From positions 3,410,001-3,474,000 of the forward strand of contig NC_008358.1 in the NCBI RefSeq assembly GCF_000013025.1: a stretch of 64,000 nt of DNA. The letters run 5' to 3'. The notes beneath the pieces are model-generated. The model saw only the letters and a list, made by a program, of their open reading frames with translations. It did no database searches and was not told where the DNA came from. This document shows, piece by piece, positions 54,637 through 63,918 of this stretch. Every line of letters begins with the position of its first letter. Position 1 is the stretch's first letter. This DNA is from Hyphomonas neptunium ATCC 15444 (GTDB lineage Bacteria; Pseudomonadota; Alphaproteobacteria; Caulobacterales; Hyphomonadaceae). The position numbers were made by a program, and so were the translations under genes.

Positions 54637-55809
54637 TCAGGGCGCCAATTGAGACGTCAGCGCGTCGGCCAGCAGCCGCCCGCTCTCCGTCAACGAAAGC
54701 TCCGACCCCTGAAGTTTCACCCAGCCCTGCTCGGTGAAAACGCCAATCTTCTCCCGCGAGACCTTTTTGCCGCTGACAATCTCCACCCGGCGCAGGTCCA
54801 CGCCCTCTGCGGCGCGCAGGCCCATCGCCAGGATCTCCCGCGCAATGTCGAGCGGGGGCAGCTTTGCCGCGTCGGCCCAGCCCTCCTGCAACATCTGCAT
54901 GCCGGCCATATAGCCTTCCGGGCGCCGCTCGGCCTCGGTGGCATACCGGTTGCCCGCAACCGAAACGCGGCCATGCGCGCCAGGCCCCGCGCCGATCCAG
55001 TCGCCACCCCGCCAGTAGATCAGATTGTGGCGTGATTGATGCGCGGGCGAGGCCGCGTGATTGGACACTTCATAGGCAGGCATGCCGGCATCGCGCGTCA
55101 TCTGCTGGGTCAGCTCATAAAGATCGGCCTGCGCATCATCCGGCATCGGAACAATCTCGCCGCGCTGGGCTGCCTTACCAAACGCCGTTGCCGGCTCGAA
55201 GGTCAGCTCATAAAGCGAGAGATGCGGCGCGCCGAGCGCCAGCGCATCGGCGAGCTCGGCTTCCCAGTTTGCCGGGGATTGTCCGGGCCTGGCATAGATC
55301 AGGTCCATGGAAATCGTGTCGAACACTTTCAGCGCGCGCTTCACCGCCTCGCCGCCCGCCTCGGCGGTATGATCGCGCCCCAGGAATGCCAGCGCCGAAT
55401 CCCGCATCGACTGGACGCCGATGGACAGGCGCGTGACGCCCGCCCGGCGCAGCGCCAGAAGGTCCGCTTTCAGAACATCGTTCGGATTGGCCTCCAGCGT
55501 TATTTCAGCGCCGTCCTTGATGCCGAATGTTTCAGACGCCGCCTTCAGGATTTCAGCCACCTGCTCTGGCCTCAGCAAGGCGGGCGTGCCGCCGCCAAAA
55601 TATACCGTATCGAGCGCGCCATGCTCGGGCAGCTTGCGGCGGTGAACGCGAATGTCATCGGCAATCGCCGTCACCAGCGGATCGGTGGCCCGGTCCTTGG
55701 CGGCGTAGACGTTGAAGTCGCAATAAGGGCAGACCCGCGTGCAATAGGGCCAATGGATATACAGGCCGAAGCCGAAATGCGGGCCGAAAGGCGCAAAAAC
55801 CTGGGTCAT
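54637..55809 (-). CDS. hemW: Radical SAM heme chaperone HemW
   Basis: A 390-aa radical SAM protein with the 4Fe-4S cysteines at Cys23, Cys27 and Cys30 (YCTRVCPYC) and the HemW-type insertion FNVY after them. This was formerly annotated as oxygen-independent coproporphyrinogen oxidase; HemW lacks that activity and inserts heme into respiratory enzymes. It starts 4 bp inside the rdgB stop, so both are one transcript. Confidence 0.94.
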   Translation of the reverse strand: MTQVFAPFGPHFGFGLYIHWPYCTRVCPYCDFNVYAAKDRATDPLVTAIADDIRVHRRKLPEHGALDTVYFGGGTPALLRPEQVAEILKAASETFGIKDGAEITLEANPNDVLKADLLALRRAGVTRLSIGVQSMRDSALAFLGRDHTAEAGGEAVKRALKVFDTISMDLIYARPGQSPANWEAELADALALGAPHLSLYELTFEPATAFGKAAQRGEIVPMPDDAQADLYELTQQMTRDAGMPAYEVSNHAASPAHQSRHNLIYWRGGDWIGAGPGAHGRVSVAGNRYATEAERRPEGYMAGMQMLQEGWADAAKLPPLDIAREILAMGLRAAEGVDLRRVEIVSGKKVSREKIGVFTEQGWVKLQGSELSLTESGRLLADALTSQLAP

Positions 55810-56405
55810 GCGAGCAGCGCCGCGCGCAGCTTCTCGACCGCGCGGGCCCGGTGGCTCATCGCGTGTTTGCGCGCGGGGTCCATTTCACCAAACGTCATCG
55901 TCTCGCCCTCGGCAACAAATACGGGATCATAGCCAAACCCCTTATCACCCCTGGGGGGCCAGACGAGGGTTCCGTGCACCTCGCCCTCATACACGGCTTG
56001 CGTCCCATCGGGCCACACAACTGCCAGCGCGCAGACAAATTTGGCGGAGCGGTCCTGCGAGCCCGATGCCTTGAGTTCAGCCTCCACCTTCTCCATCGCC
56101 TTGTAGAAGTCCCGCGGCTCTCCGGCCCAGCGCGCCGAATAGATGCCCGGTTGACCGCCCAGCGCGGTCACCGCCAGCCCCGAATCATCTGACAGCGCCG
56201 GCAGACCCGTCGCCAGGGCAGCCGCCCGCGCCTTCAACAAGGCGTTGCCAGAAAAACTATCCTCGGTTTCTTCAGGTTCGTCCAGATCAAGCTCAAGGGC
56301 AGAAACAACCTCAAAACCATGGGGCGCGAACAGATCTTTCAGTTCGGACACCTTGCCTCTGTTGTGTGTAGCTGCCACGAGTTTTCCGGGCACAAGGCGG
56401 GGCAT
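55806..56405 (-). CDS. rdgB: Non-canonical purine NTP pyrophosphatase
   Basis: A 199-aa house-cleaning enzyme of the Ham1 family that removes ITP, dITP and XTP. Signatures are [24 protein letters not shown] and the end [17 protein letters not shown]. The start MPRLVPGKL at 56405 is chosen over the longer frame because the family begins there. It overlaps hemW by 4 bp. rph is normally next to it but is displaced by the gene insertion at 56534-58444. Confidence 0.95.
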   Translation of the reverse strand: MPRLVPGKLVAATHNRGKVSELKDLFAPHGFEVVSALELDLDEPEETEDSFSGNALLKARAAALATGLPALSDDSGLAVTALGGQPGIYSARWAGEPRDFYKAMEKVEAELKASGSQDRSAKFVCALAVVWPDGTQAVYEGEVHGTLVWPPRGDKGFGYDPVFVAEGETMTFGEMDPARKHAMSHRARAVEKLRAALLA

Positions 56406-56413
56406 AGCCGTAG

Positions 56414-56484
56414 CATTATTCACAGTAATGTGGCTCCATTCTTGCTTTATGCGCGAATGCATATATCGTTATTCGGTAATAACG
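56414..56484. promoter_or_regulatory. Two inverted repeats in the rdgB/DUF2975 divergent region
   Basis: CATTA-N7-TAATG spans 56414-56430 and CGTTATT-CGGT-AATAACG spans 56467-56484. They lie between the divergent rdgB and DUF2975 genes and could be operators for the XRE protein encoded just downstream. Binding is inferred only from symmetry and position. Confidence 0.38.
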
Positions 56485-56548
56485 GGACAGCGCACTGGCA
56501 AAGTTCCTCTTCATAAACCATCAACCAAGCAGGGTGAAAAGGCCGGGT

Positions 56549-57079
56549 ATGACAAAGACAGGCCGCAATTCGATGGCAGAGGCGATGACCGTACTGGTCA
56601 CCGTCGCAATGTGGATTGCCGGCGCCTTCGGCGTCATCGGCATCCCCGTCCTCAGCCTGGGTCTCATCGCCAGCCTGTCGAATGGCGAAGCTTCCCTCCC
56701 CGGCATCGAGGCGCTGGCAGACGGCGTCTCTCCCGGCAGCTTCGTCATCGCGCTCGGCCTCCTCTGCGTCATCGTGCCGGGCGTCATCTTCATCTGCATC
56801 CAGATGCGCCGCATCCTGCTCACCCTGGTGGAGGGCGACCCCTTCGTGCCGGAAAATGCCGGCCGCCTCTCCCGCATCGGCATCGCCATCGCCGCGATGG
56901 AGGTCATCCGCATCGCCACCCTGCTGGTCGTGCGCGCCGTCCCCAGCCTCGTCGGAGATGCACCGCCCAAACTGTCGACACAGCTCATACTGTGGATTTC
57001 CGTGGCGGCGCTCTTCATCCTTTCCCAAGTCTTCCGCGAAGGCACCCGCCTGCGCGACGAAGAAAAAATGACGATCTGA
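56549..57079 (+). CDS. DUF2975 membrane protein
   Basis: A 176-aa protein with four membrane helices, with the DUF2975 layout (FVIALGLLCVIVPGVIFICIQMRRIL...GDPFVPENAGRLSRIGI). The PF motif is typical. It is followed by an XRE regulator in the same direction (YoaS/YozG-type pair). The start ATG at 56549 is preferred over the GTG at 56534; the site GAAAAGG is near the former. Confidence 0.88.
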   Translation: MTKTGRNSMAEAMTVLVTVAMWIAGAFGVIGIPVLSLGLIASLSNGEASLPGIEALADGVSPGSFVIALGLLCVIVPGVIFICIQMRRILLTLVEGDPFVPENAGRLSRIGIAIAAMEVIRIATLLVVRAVPSLVGDAPPKLSTQLILWISVAALFILSQVFREGTRLRDEEKMTI

Positions 57080-57094
57080 GGAGCACTGAAGGCC

Positions 57095-57334
57095 ATGACC
57101 ATTCGCGTGACCCTCGACCGTGTGCTTCTGGAGCGGCGCATGTCGCTGACCGAGCTCTCGGAACGTGTGGGCGTAACCCTCGCCAACCTGTCGATCCTGA
57201 AGACCGGCAAGGCCAAGGCGATCCGCTTCTCCACCCTCGAAGCCCTCTGCCGCGAGCTGAAATGCCAGCCCGGCGACCTGCTCGTCTTCGACACCGAGGG
57301 CGAAGAAGACGAACGCCAGGTCGCCGCTGAATAG
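57095..57334 (+). CDS. XRE-family regulator paired with DUF2975
   Basis: A 79-aa Cro/CI-type helix-turn-helix protein: ITIR.TLDRV-type start, MSLTELSERVGVTLANLSILKTGKAKAIRFSTLEALCREL and CQPGDLL. It belongs to the YozG-like group that partners DUF2975 proteins. It has no sensor domain. It ends 53 bp before satD, whose upstream has three CATTGAT half-sites. Confidence 0.92.
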   Translation: MTIRVTLDRVLLERRMSLTELSERVGVTLANLSILKTGKAKAIRFSTLEALCRELKCQPGDLLVFDTEGEEDERQVAAE

Positions 57335-57350
57335 GTAATCAACGGAAATT

Positions 57351-57385
57351 CATTGATTATTGAATATCAATGGATTATCATTGAT
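57351..57385 (+). promoter_or_regulatory. Operator with three CATTGAT half-sites upstream of satD
   Basis: CATTGAT at 57351-57357 and ATCAATG at 57366-57372 form a 7-bp inverted repeat with an 8-bp spacer, and a third copy CATTGAT lies at 57379-57385. It ends 2 bp before the satD ATG and lies in AT-rich DNA. The C-terminal helix-turn-helix of SatD or the XRE protein upstream could bind here. Confidence 0.55.
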
Positions 57386-57387
57386 AT

Positions 57388-58068
57388 ATGCTGCCTCCCG
57401 ATCAAGCCTGTCTCCTGTTGTGCGACATCAAGGATTCTTCCAGCCTCGGGCCGGAAAGAGCCGCCGCAATTCTTGCGCAGATCGACGCGCAACTTGCCGA
57501 GCTGAATAGCCGCCATTCCGATCAGATCATTCTGCCGTTCGAGATCAGTTACGGCGATGAATTTGCCGGTCTGGTGCAGGCGCCCGCTACGGCCTTCGAG
57601 ATCGTGCGCAGCATCCGGCGGGAAATCGCCGGACAGGTCAGCTTTCGTTTTGCGGCCGTTCATGGGCGCATAGGCGCGCGCAGTGGCAATATCCGCCAGG
57701 TCGGCGGAGAAGTATTTACCCTCGCCAACGCAGCCATAGCCCGCCTGAAGAGGCAAAACCGCTTTGGCGAGTGGCATATCTACCATGATGCGCGCGACAG
57801 CGAACTGAGCCTGCTGACCAATCTGTGCCAGGGTTTTATCGGTAGAATGTCGGCCTATCAGTTCCAGGTGTATTCGCTTCTGGCCGACGGCCTCTCCCAG
57901 AAAGTCGTCGCCGAACAGCTCGGCAAATACCCCCAATCTGTCTCAGACGCTGTTCGCCGGGCGGAGATAGATCTTGTGATCGAAGCGGAGCGACAGATAC
58001 TGGAACAGCTTAAAACCTACACCCAACCGAATACCATTGCTTCGGAGAAATCAATTGAATCCCGTTGA
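57388..58068 (+). CDS. SatD family protein
   Basis: A 226-aa protein of the SatD type, a family named from an acid tolerance operon of Streptococcus mutans, though its activity is unknown. The N-terminal part has the family start CLLLCDIKDSSSL. The middle reads FEISYGDEFAGLVQAPATAFEIVRSIRREI and VHGRIGARSG. The C-terminal 60 residues form a helix-turn-helix like region (MSAYQFQVYSLLADGLSQKVVAEQLGKYPQSVS), fitting a DNA-binding domain. No ribosome site precedes the ATG. It overlaps the following membrane gene by 14 bp. Confidence 0.82.
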   Translation: MLPPDQACLLLCDIKDSSSLGPERAAAILAQIDAQLAELNSRHSDQIILPFEISYGDEFAGLVQAPATAFEIVRSIRREIAGQVSFRFAAVHGRIGARSGNIRQVGGEVFTLANAAIARLKRQNRFGEWHIYHDARDSELSLLTNLCQGFIGRMSAYQFQVYSLLADGLSQKVVAEQLGKYPQSVSDAVRRAEIDLVIEAERQILEQLKTYTQPNTIASEKSIESR

Positions 58069-58444
58069 TATTTCAATTCTCGTGGGTATGGCACTTGCTT
58101 CGCATATTCTCTCAACGCTCATTATCCGCCTCGGCATTCCGAAGCTCAAATCGGGCGATGCGCCTGCGACCGGGGACGGCGCCCTGCCCGAAAGCACAAA
58201 AGGCCGCGTCTTCGATCTGGGATCAACCGGCTTCTGGATTGGCCTTTGCGAAACGCTCCTGATCTTCATTCTGGTCAGCGCGCAGCAGTTCAGCGCGCTC
58301 GCAATCATCATCGGCGTCAAACAATTCGTCCGCAGCGACAAGATCCAGCAGAACCCGTCCTACTACCTGCTGGGAACCCTCTGTAACCTGACGATCGCAA
58401 CGCTGTTTGCCCTGACGGCTAACCAGCTCACCGCACTCTACTGA
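58055..58444 (+). CDS. Membrane partner of SatD (DUF3307-like C-terminus)
   Basis: A 129-aa protein with three membrane helices, starting at a TTG (58055) behind GGAG (58044-58047) inside the satD gene. The last 60 residues (FWIGLCETLLIFILVSAQQFSALAII, KQFVRSD and YYLLGTL) resemble the C-terminal part of DUF3307 membrane proteins that often stand next to satD. The N-terminal domain is shorter than theirs. A membrane-bound sensor or effector coupled to SatD is possible. Confidence 0.68.
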   Translation: MNPVDISILVGMALASHILSTLIIRLGIPKLKSGDAPATGDGALPESTKGRVFDLGSTGFWIGLCETLLIFILVSAQQFSALAIIIGVKQFVRSDKIQQNPSYYLLGTLCNLTIATLFALTANQLTALY

Positions 58445-59170
58445 TCAGCCGATCGCCGCCCGCTGCGCCGCAAACAGCTCGTTGCAGCCCTTCTCGGCCA
58501 GTCGCATCATCTCGTCGAGCTCTGTCCGGCTCATCGGCCGCGACTCGCCCGTGCCCTGCACCTCGATGAACCCGCCATCCGAGCTCATCACGACATTCAT
58601 GTCGGCTTCGCCTTCGGAATCTTCAGGATAGTCCACGTCCAGCACCGGATGGTTCTGGAACAGGCCCACGGAGATCGCGGCGGCCTGTTTCTGGATCGGG
58701 CTCGCCTTGATCACGCCTTCGGTCTGCAGATAGCGGCAGGCCATGGCGAGAGCGACAAAGCCGCCGGTGATCGAGGCGGTGCGCGTGCCGCCATCGGCCT
58801 GGATCACATCACAGTCGATGGTGATCGTGTTCTCGCCCAGCGCTTTCAAGTCGACGACCGAGCGCAGCGAGCGCCCGATCAGGCGCTGGATTTCCTGCGT
58901 CCGGCCAGACTGTTTGCCTGCCGCCGCTTCCCGGCGCCCGCGCGTGTGCGTCGCGCGCGGCAGCATGCCATATTCGCCCGTCACCCAGCCCTCGCCCTTG
59001 CCCTTCAGCCAGCCGGGCACGCCCTTTTCCCAGCTCGCCGTGCACAGCACATGCGTATGGCCAAACTTGGCCAGGCACGAGCCTTCAGCATAGCGGGTCA
59101 CGCTGGTTTCGAGCGAAATCGGGCGCAGCTCGTCAAAAGCGCGGCCCGTGGGGCGAACAAGATTTGGCAT
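58445..59170 (-). CDS. rph: Ribonuclease PH
   Basis: A 241-aa phosphorolytic 3'-5' exoribonuclease that trims tRNA ends. Typical segments are [55 protein letters not shown] and [15 protein letters not shown]. The ATG at 59170 is used because all upstream text in the long frame is unrelated. It should be a partner of rdgB and hemW, now separated from them. Confidence 0.96.
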   Translation of the reverse strand: MPNLVRPTGRAFDELRPISLETSVTRYAEGSCLAKFGHTHVLCTASWEKGVPGWLKGKGEGWVTGEYGMLPRATHTRGRREAAAGKQSGRTQEIQRLIGRSLRSVVDLKALGENTITIDCDVIQADGGTRTASITGGFVALAMACRYLQTEGVIKASPIQKQAAAISVGLFQNHPVLDVDYPEDSEGEADMNVVMSSDGGFIEVQGTGESRPMSRTELDEMMRLAEKGCNELFAAQRAAIG

Positions 59171-59260
59171 CCGGGGGAATCCTTCTAGCTGAAGGCCTGA
59201 TTTGCGGGTTTTGCGGCGCCTGTCTACACCAAGGCTGCGCGCGAAAGGAAAGTACCGAAT

Positions 59261-60931
59261 ATGGCCAGTGACATCGAGATTGCGCGGGGCGCAAAGAAAA
59301 AGCCGATCCAGGAGGTCGCCGCCAGGGCGGGCGTGAGCCCTGAAAACCTGATCCCCTACGGCCACGACAAGGCCAAGATCTCGGCCGCCCATCTGGCTGG
59401 CCTCGCCCACAATGCCACCGGCAAGCTGATCCTCGTCACCGCCATCAACCCGACCCCTGCGGGCGAAGGCAAGACCACCACCTCTATCGGCCTCGCCGAC
59501 GCTATGAACCGCATCGGCGCAAACACCCTCCTCTGCCTGCGCGAGCCTTCGCTGGGCCCCTGCTTCGGCATGAAGGGCGGCGCTACAGGCGGCGGCCTTG
59601 CCCAGATCGTGCCGATGGAAGACATCAACCTGCATTTCACCGGCGACTTCCACGCCATCACCTCGGCGCACAATCTCCTCTCCACCATGATCGACAATCA
59701 CATCCATTGGGGCGGCGAGCCAAAGCTTGAAGCCGTGCGCACCAGCTGGCGCCGCGTGATGGACATGAACGACCGTAGCCTGAGGAATATTGTTTCCGGC
59801 CTCGGCGGCCCCGGCAATGGCAGCCCTTCGGAGACCGGCTTTGACATCACCGTCGCCTCCGAAGTCATGGCCATTCTCTGCCTCGCCACGGACGCTGAAG
59901 ATCTCGAGGCCCGCCTCGCCCGCATCATCGTCGGCTACACAAGCGAGAAGGAAGCCGTCACCGCCGCAGACATCAAGGCCACCGGCGCAATGATGGCCCT
60001 GCTGCGCGATGCCATGCTGCCAAACCTTGTACAGACGCTGGAAAACAATCCCTGCCTGGTGCATGGCGGCCCCTTCGCCAACATCGCCCATGGCTGCAAC
60101 TCGGTCATGGCCACAAGCGCGGCCCTGAAGATGGCAGACTATGTCGTCACCGAAGCAGGTTTTGGCGCAGACCTTGGCGCCGAGAAATTCCTCAACATCA
60201 AATGCCGCCAGGCCGGCCTTGCGCCCGACGCCGTCGTTCTGGTCGCAACCATCCGGGCCCTGAAGATGCATGGCGGCCTCGGCAAGAATGATCTGGGCAA
60301 GGTCAGCTATGAGGCGCTGGAAAGCGGCCTTGAAAATCTCGGGCGCCATATCGGGAACCTGCGCAGCTTCGGCCTGCCGGTCATCGTCGCCATCAACCGC
60401 TTCACCACCGACACCGAAGGTGAAGTCCACGCCCTTCAGGCCTATTGCGAAAAGCTCGGCGTGCCCGTCTCCCTCTGCACCCATTGGGCAGAAGGGGGCA
60501 AAGGCACCGAAGACCTCGCCCGCGGCGTCACCGCGCTCATCGAAAAGGGAGAGGCAGACTTCAAACCCCTTTATCCCGATGACATGCCGCTGCTGGAAAA
60601 GATCGAGACGGTCGCCAAGTCGATCTACCGGGCCGGAAGGGTGGAAACCACCCGCGCCGTCCGCAACCAGCTCGCCGCCTGGGAGAAGGCGGGCTTCGGC
60701 CACCTGCCCGTCTGCATGGCCAAGACCCAGTACAGCTTCTCCACCGATCCGGCCCTGCTGGGCGCGCCCGAAGGCCATGTCGTGCGCCTGCGCGAAGTAC
60801 GCCTCGCGGCCGGGGCCGGCTTCGTGGTCGCCATCTGCGGCGACATCATGACGATGCCCGGCCTCCCCCGCCGCCCCGCCGCCGAGCACATCCACCTCAA
60901 CCGCCAGGGCCAGATCGAGGGGTTGAACTAG
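59261..60931 (+). CDS. fhs: Formate-tetrahydrofolate ligase
   Basis: A 556-aa ATP-dependent enzyme that makes 10-formyl-THF from formate and THF. The nucleotide motif is [19 protein letters not shown], and the family regions [18 protein letters not shown] and GIYRAG-like endings (SIYRAGRVE) are present. It lies between rph and hrcA, which are otherwise adjacent in many alphaproteobacteria. Formate use in one-carbon metabolism is implied. Confidence 0.97.
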   Translation: MASDIEIARGAKKKPIQEVAARAGVSPENLIPYGHDKAKISAAHLAGLAHNATGKLILVTAINPTPAGEGKTTTSIGLADAMNRIGANTLLCLREPSLGPCFGMKGGATGGGLAQIVPMEDINLHFTGDFHAITSAHNLLSTMIDNHIHWGGEPKLEAVRTSWRRVMDMNDRSLRNIVSGLGGPGNGSPSETGFDITVASEVMAILCLATDAEDLEARLARIIVGYTSEKEAVTAADIKATGAMMALLRDAMLPNLVQTLENNPCLVHGGPFANIAHGCNSVMATSAALKMADYVVTEAGFGADLGAEKFLNIKCRQAGLAPDAVVLVATIRALKMHGGLGKNDLGKVSYEALESGLENLGRHIGNLRSFGLPVIVAINRFTTDTEGEVHALQAYCEKLGVPVSLCTHWAEGGKGTEDLARGVTALIEKGEADFKPLYPDDMPLLEKIETVAKSIYRAGRVETTRAVRNQLAAWEKAGFGHLPVCMAKTQYSFSTDPALLGAPEGHVVRLREVRLAAGAGFVVAICGDIMTMPGLPRRPAAEHIHLNRQGQIEGLN

Positions 60932-60976
60932 CCCATGCCTATTGTGCCGGGGATGTACCGCCCTTAATCCAGTAAC

Positions 60977-62065
60977 ATGGCGGACAATTCAGAAATCCTG
61001 AGCCTGATGCAGCGCCTCGACCAGCGCTCCCGGAACATCTTCCGGGAAATCGTCGAGGGCTATCTGGCCACCGGAGAGCCGGTCGGCTCGCGCACGCTGT
61101 CAAAGGCGGGCATTGCCCTCTCCCCGGCCTCCATCCGCAATGTGATGGCCGACCTGACAGAGCTTGGCCTGCTGGACGCGCCGCACATCTCGGCCGGCCG
61201 CGCCCCCACCCATAAGGGCCTGCGCCTCTTCGTCGACGGCTTTCTGGAATACGGCGACCCCTCGCGGGAAGACAAGCGACAGATCGACGACCGCCTCGCC
61301 GCGGCCGGCACCGAGATCGAAGCGGTCCTGGGCGAGGCGTCCGACATCCTCTCCGGCCTCGCCGGCGGGGCCGGCCTCGTCGCCTCCCCGGCGCGTGACG
61401 CCGCCGTGCGCCATGTCGAATTTGTGCCCCTGGCAGGGGGCGACGCCCTCTGCGTTCTCGTCACCGAAGACGGCGACGTTGAAAACCGCATCCTGAAGGT
61501 GCCCGACGGCCTGCCCGCCACCTCCCTGATTGAAGCGGGCAACTACCTCTCCACCCGCCTCAAGGGCCGGACGCTGGCCGAGGCCTCCGCCGAAGTGCGC
61601 GCCGAGTTGCAGGAGCGCCGCGCCATGCTGGATGCGGCCACCACGGCCCTTGTTGAGGCCGGCCTTGCCGATTGGGGCGGCGACGCGCCCGGCCGGGGCC
61701 GCAGCCTGATCGTGCGCGGACGCGCCAATCTGCTGGAAGACGCCAAGGCCGCCCAGGATCTCGACCGGGTGCGGCAATTGTTCAATGAGCTGGAACGCCA
61801 GCAAAGCCTGCTTGAAATTCTCGACACAACGCGCGAAGCGGGCGGCGTGCGCTTGTTCATCGGGTCGGAAAACAGGCTTTTTCCGCTCTCTGGTTCAAGT
61901 GTGATTGTGGCACCCTATATGGGCGGCACGAAACAAGTGATCGGGGCGCTGGGCGTGATCGGGCCAACCCGGCTCAACTACGCCAGGGTCATTCCGATGG
62001 TCGATTATACCGCCAAGGTCGTGGGGGACATCCTCTCACACCGGCGCGGAAAGGATGGGAAGTGA
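60977..62065 (+). CDS. hrcA: Heat-inducible transcription repressor HrcA
   Basis: A 362-aa repressor of class I heat shock genes. The N-terminal winged helix carries [25 protein letters not shown] and [27 protein letters not shown]. The central GAF-like and C-terminal parts ([15 protein letters not shown]) follow. It normally binds CIRCE (TTAGCACTC-N9-GAGTGCTAA); no CIRCE is seen just upstream here. grpE follows with a 1-bp overlap. Confidence 0.95.
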   Translation: MADNSEILSLMQRLDQRSRNIFREIVEGYLATGEPVGSRTLSKAGIALSPASIRNVMADLTELGLLDAPHISAGRAPTHKGLRLFVDGFLEYGDPSREDKRQIDDRLAAAGTEIEAVLGEASDILSGLAGGAGLVASPARDAAVRHVEFVPLAGGDALCVLVTEDGDVENRILKVPDGLPATSLIEAGNYLSTRLKGRTLAEASAEVRAELQERRAMLDAATTALVEAGLADWGGDAPGRGRSLIVRGRANLLEDAKAAQDLDRVRQLFNELERQQSLLEILDTTREAGGVRLFIGSENRLFPLSGSSVIVAPYMGGTKQVIGALGVIGPTRLNYARVIPMVDYTAKVVGDILSHRRGKDGK

Positions 62066-62631
62066 TGAGCGACGAAAACAAACCGGGTGAGGCCGCTGAA
62101 CTCGACGCCGGCGTAGCCCCTGAGGCCCAGCCCGAGACGGAACTGACCGTTGAGGAGCTGATTATCAGGCTGGAAGCGGAAAAAGCCGACATGAACGGCC
62201 AGATCCTGCGCCTGCTGGCTGACCTCGACAATACCCGCAAGCGCGCCGACCGTCAGGTCAGCGAGGCCCGCATCTATGCCATCGAAAAGTTCGCCGCAGA
62301 CCTGCTCAGCGTCTCCGACAACCTCTCCCGCGCCCTCGACGCCCTGCCCGATAGCGAGCGTGAAAACCTCACCGATGCCGGCAAAAACCTCCTCGGCGGC
62401 ATCGAGATGACCGCCAAGGAACTCAACACCGCCCTCTCCCGCCACGGCGTCGTACCCGTACCGGCCGAGCCCGGCGCGGTGTTTGATCCCAACGTCCATC
62501 AGGCCGTCGCCCAGATCCCGTCCCCCCAGCCCAGCGGCACCATCGCCCAGCTGTTCCAGCCCGGCTGGAAGATCGGGGACCGCACCCTGCGCGCCGCCAT
62601 GGTCGCCGTCAGCACCGGCCCGGCTAACTGA
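62065..62631 (+). CDS. grpE: Nucleotide exchange factor GrpE
   Basis: A 188-aa co-chaperone of DnaK. An acidic N-terminus is followed by a long coil (LLADLDNTRKRADRQVSEA) and the beta domain (GVVPVPAEPGAVFDPNVHQAV). The ATG at 62065 overlaps the hrcA stop (TGATG), so the GTG at 62062 is less likely. dnaK is outside the window. Confidence 0.95.
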   Translation: MSDENKPGEAAELDAGVAPEAQPETELTVEELIIRLEAEKADMNGQILRLLADLDNTRKRADRQVSEARIYAIEKFAADLLSVSDNLSRALDALPDSERENLTDAGKNLLGGIEMTAKELNTALSRHGVVPVPAEPGAVFDPNVHQAVAQIPSPQPSGTIAQLFQPGWKIGDRTLRAAMVAVSTGPAN

Positions 62632-62649
62632 TCTGGCAAAGGTGCGGGC

Positions 62650-63570
62650 TCAGTCCCGCACCACCCGCCATGCCGTGACGGTGCCCGGCACCCAGTTGGG
62701 CACGATCACCACATCGCCAAACACCGACAGGTCGTTCTGCAGGATGCCATCCGCCTTGGTGTCCTGCAGCGTCGTCACCTGGCCGTCCTCGCTGACATAG
62801 TGGATCTCCCCCGGCCAGCTGGAGACGAGATACCCCCCGCCCGGCACCAGCCCGATCCCGTCAGCCTCGATCATGCCGCGTGCCAGCACCCTTTCAGCGC
62901 CCTCGCCGCGCCACTCGATCAGCAGGCCCTGCCCCATGGTCGAGATCAGCAGCCGGTCGCCATCGCCCAGCAGCCCGTTGATCCCGCCCCAGCCCTCTGA
63001 CGCGGCCAGCAGTTGCGGCCCCTCGGCAGTCAGCCGGTGAATGCTGCCCGTCCCGGAATCGGAAACCAGCACCGCATCCTGCCAGACGGTCATGTCGTTC
63101 AGGAACTCGGCGCCCTCGATGACGATCGTGTCCAGCTTTGTCCCGTTATGGGCGTCAAATGTCACGATCTGTCCGATGTCGGCCACGTACAGCGTGTCGC
63201 CGTGCACCACCATGCCCTTGGGCGCGTCCAGCCCCTCGGCCCAGCGCATCATCAGCACCGTGCCATCGGCCGCCACCTTGGAAATGAACCCGTTCCCATC
63301 CCTGGCCACGGCATCCCCGGAAATATTGGAAATGAAATAGCTGCCCTCCGGCCCCAGCGCGGCCCCTTCGGGCGCATCAAACCCGGTGGCCATCCACAGC
63401 TGCTCCAGGCCCGGCGCGCTCGACGCCGCCGTTGCCGGCTCGGCCGCCGCATCCTTGACACGGGCCGTCTCCACAGCATCGGGGGCATCGGCGGGCGTAT
63501 CGTCCCCGCTACAGGCCGGCAGGGTAACGGCAAGGGCCACCAGCGCGGCAGCAGTCGCAATCGGGCGCAT
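62650..63570 (-). CDS. NHL/SMP-30-like beta-propeller lipoprotein
   Basis: A 306-aa lipoprotein (lipobox LPAC, Cys20) with a short Ala/Asp/Glu linker and then a beta-propeller of the SMP-30/NHL type: GFDAPEGAALGPEGSYFISNISG, GLDAPKGMVVHGDTLYVADIGQIV and GWGGINGLLGDGDRLLISTMG. The repeats are about 40-50 residues. It may be a gluconolactonase-like enzyme or a binding protein at the outer face. The ATG at 63570 starts the signal peptide. Confidence 0.85.
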   Translation of the reverse strand: MRPIATAAALVALAVTLPACSGDDTPADAPDAVETARVKDAAAEPATAASSAPGLEQLWMATGFDAPEGAALGPEGSYFISNISGDAVARDGNGFISKVAADGTVLMMRWAEGLDAPKGMVVHGDTLYVADIGQIVTFDAHNGTKLDTIVIEGAEFLNDMTVWQDAVLVSDSGTGSIHRLTAEGPQLLAASEGWGGINGLLGDGDRLLISTMGQGLLIEWRGEGAERVLARGMIEADGIGLVPGGGYLVSSWPGEIHYVSEDGQVTTLQDTKADGILQNDLSVFGDVVIVPNWVPGTVTAWRVVRD

Positions 63571-63666
63571 GAAGTCCTCCCAGACGGTTCCGGCAAGACC
63601 CTGCCCCAGCAATCACGGGCAGGCCACCCTTGCCGTCGCTGGAAGGTACAGTCTCACGCCTCAGGC

Positions 63667-63918
63667 TCAGGCGGGCTGCACAGGCCCCACCCCGTCGGGT
63701 GTTTCAGCCGACACAGGCAGCAGGGCGCCCCTGGGCGCGATCCCCAGCCGCTCCCACACCCGCTCATGCACGGTATAGGCAACCGTCTGCACCAGCGGCT
63801 CAATCATGCCGATGGCCAGCGCCGCCTGCCAGCTGCGCGTCAGGGCAAAGGCAACGGTAATCGCGACGGCAAAATGCATCACGCTGTAGGTCAATGTCTT
63901 CAGGGCGCGGCGGGGCAT
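63667..63918 (-). CDS. DUF2061 membrane protein
   Basis: An 83-aa protein with the DUF2061 layout: two membrane helices (SVMHFAVAITVAFALTRSW and AALAIGMIEPLVQTVAYTVHERVWERL) and a short C-terminus. The start MPRRALKTL at 63918 is chosen because GAGG lies 9 bp before it; the upstream frame to 63999 has no ribosome site. The function is unknown. Confidence 0.85.
   Translation of the reverse strand: MPRRALKTLTYSVMHFAVAITVAFALTRSWQAALAIGMIEPLVQTVAYTVHERVWERLGIAPRGALLPVSAETPDGVGPVQPA

Noticed and set aside
59171..60895. N-terminal extension of rph to 816 aa
   Set aside because: The part upstream of [12 protein letters not shown] is antisense to fhs and has no match to RNase PH. The gene is set to begin at 59170.
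60932..60976. CIRCE element upstream of hrcA
   Set aside because: No TTAGCACTC-N9-GAGTGCTAA-like repeat is present in the 45-bp gap; the gap carries no symmetric sequence worth listing.
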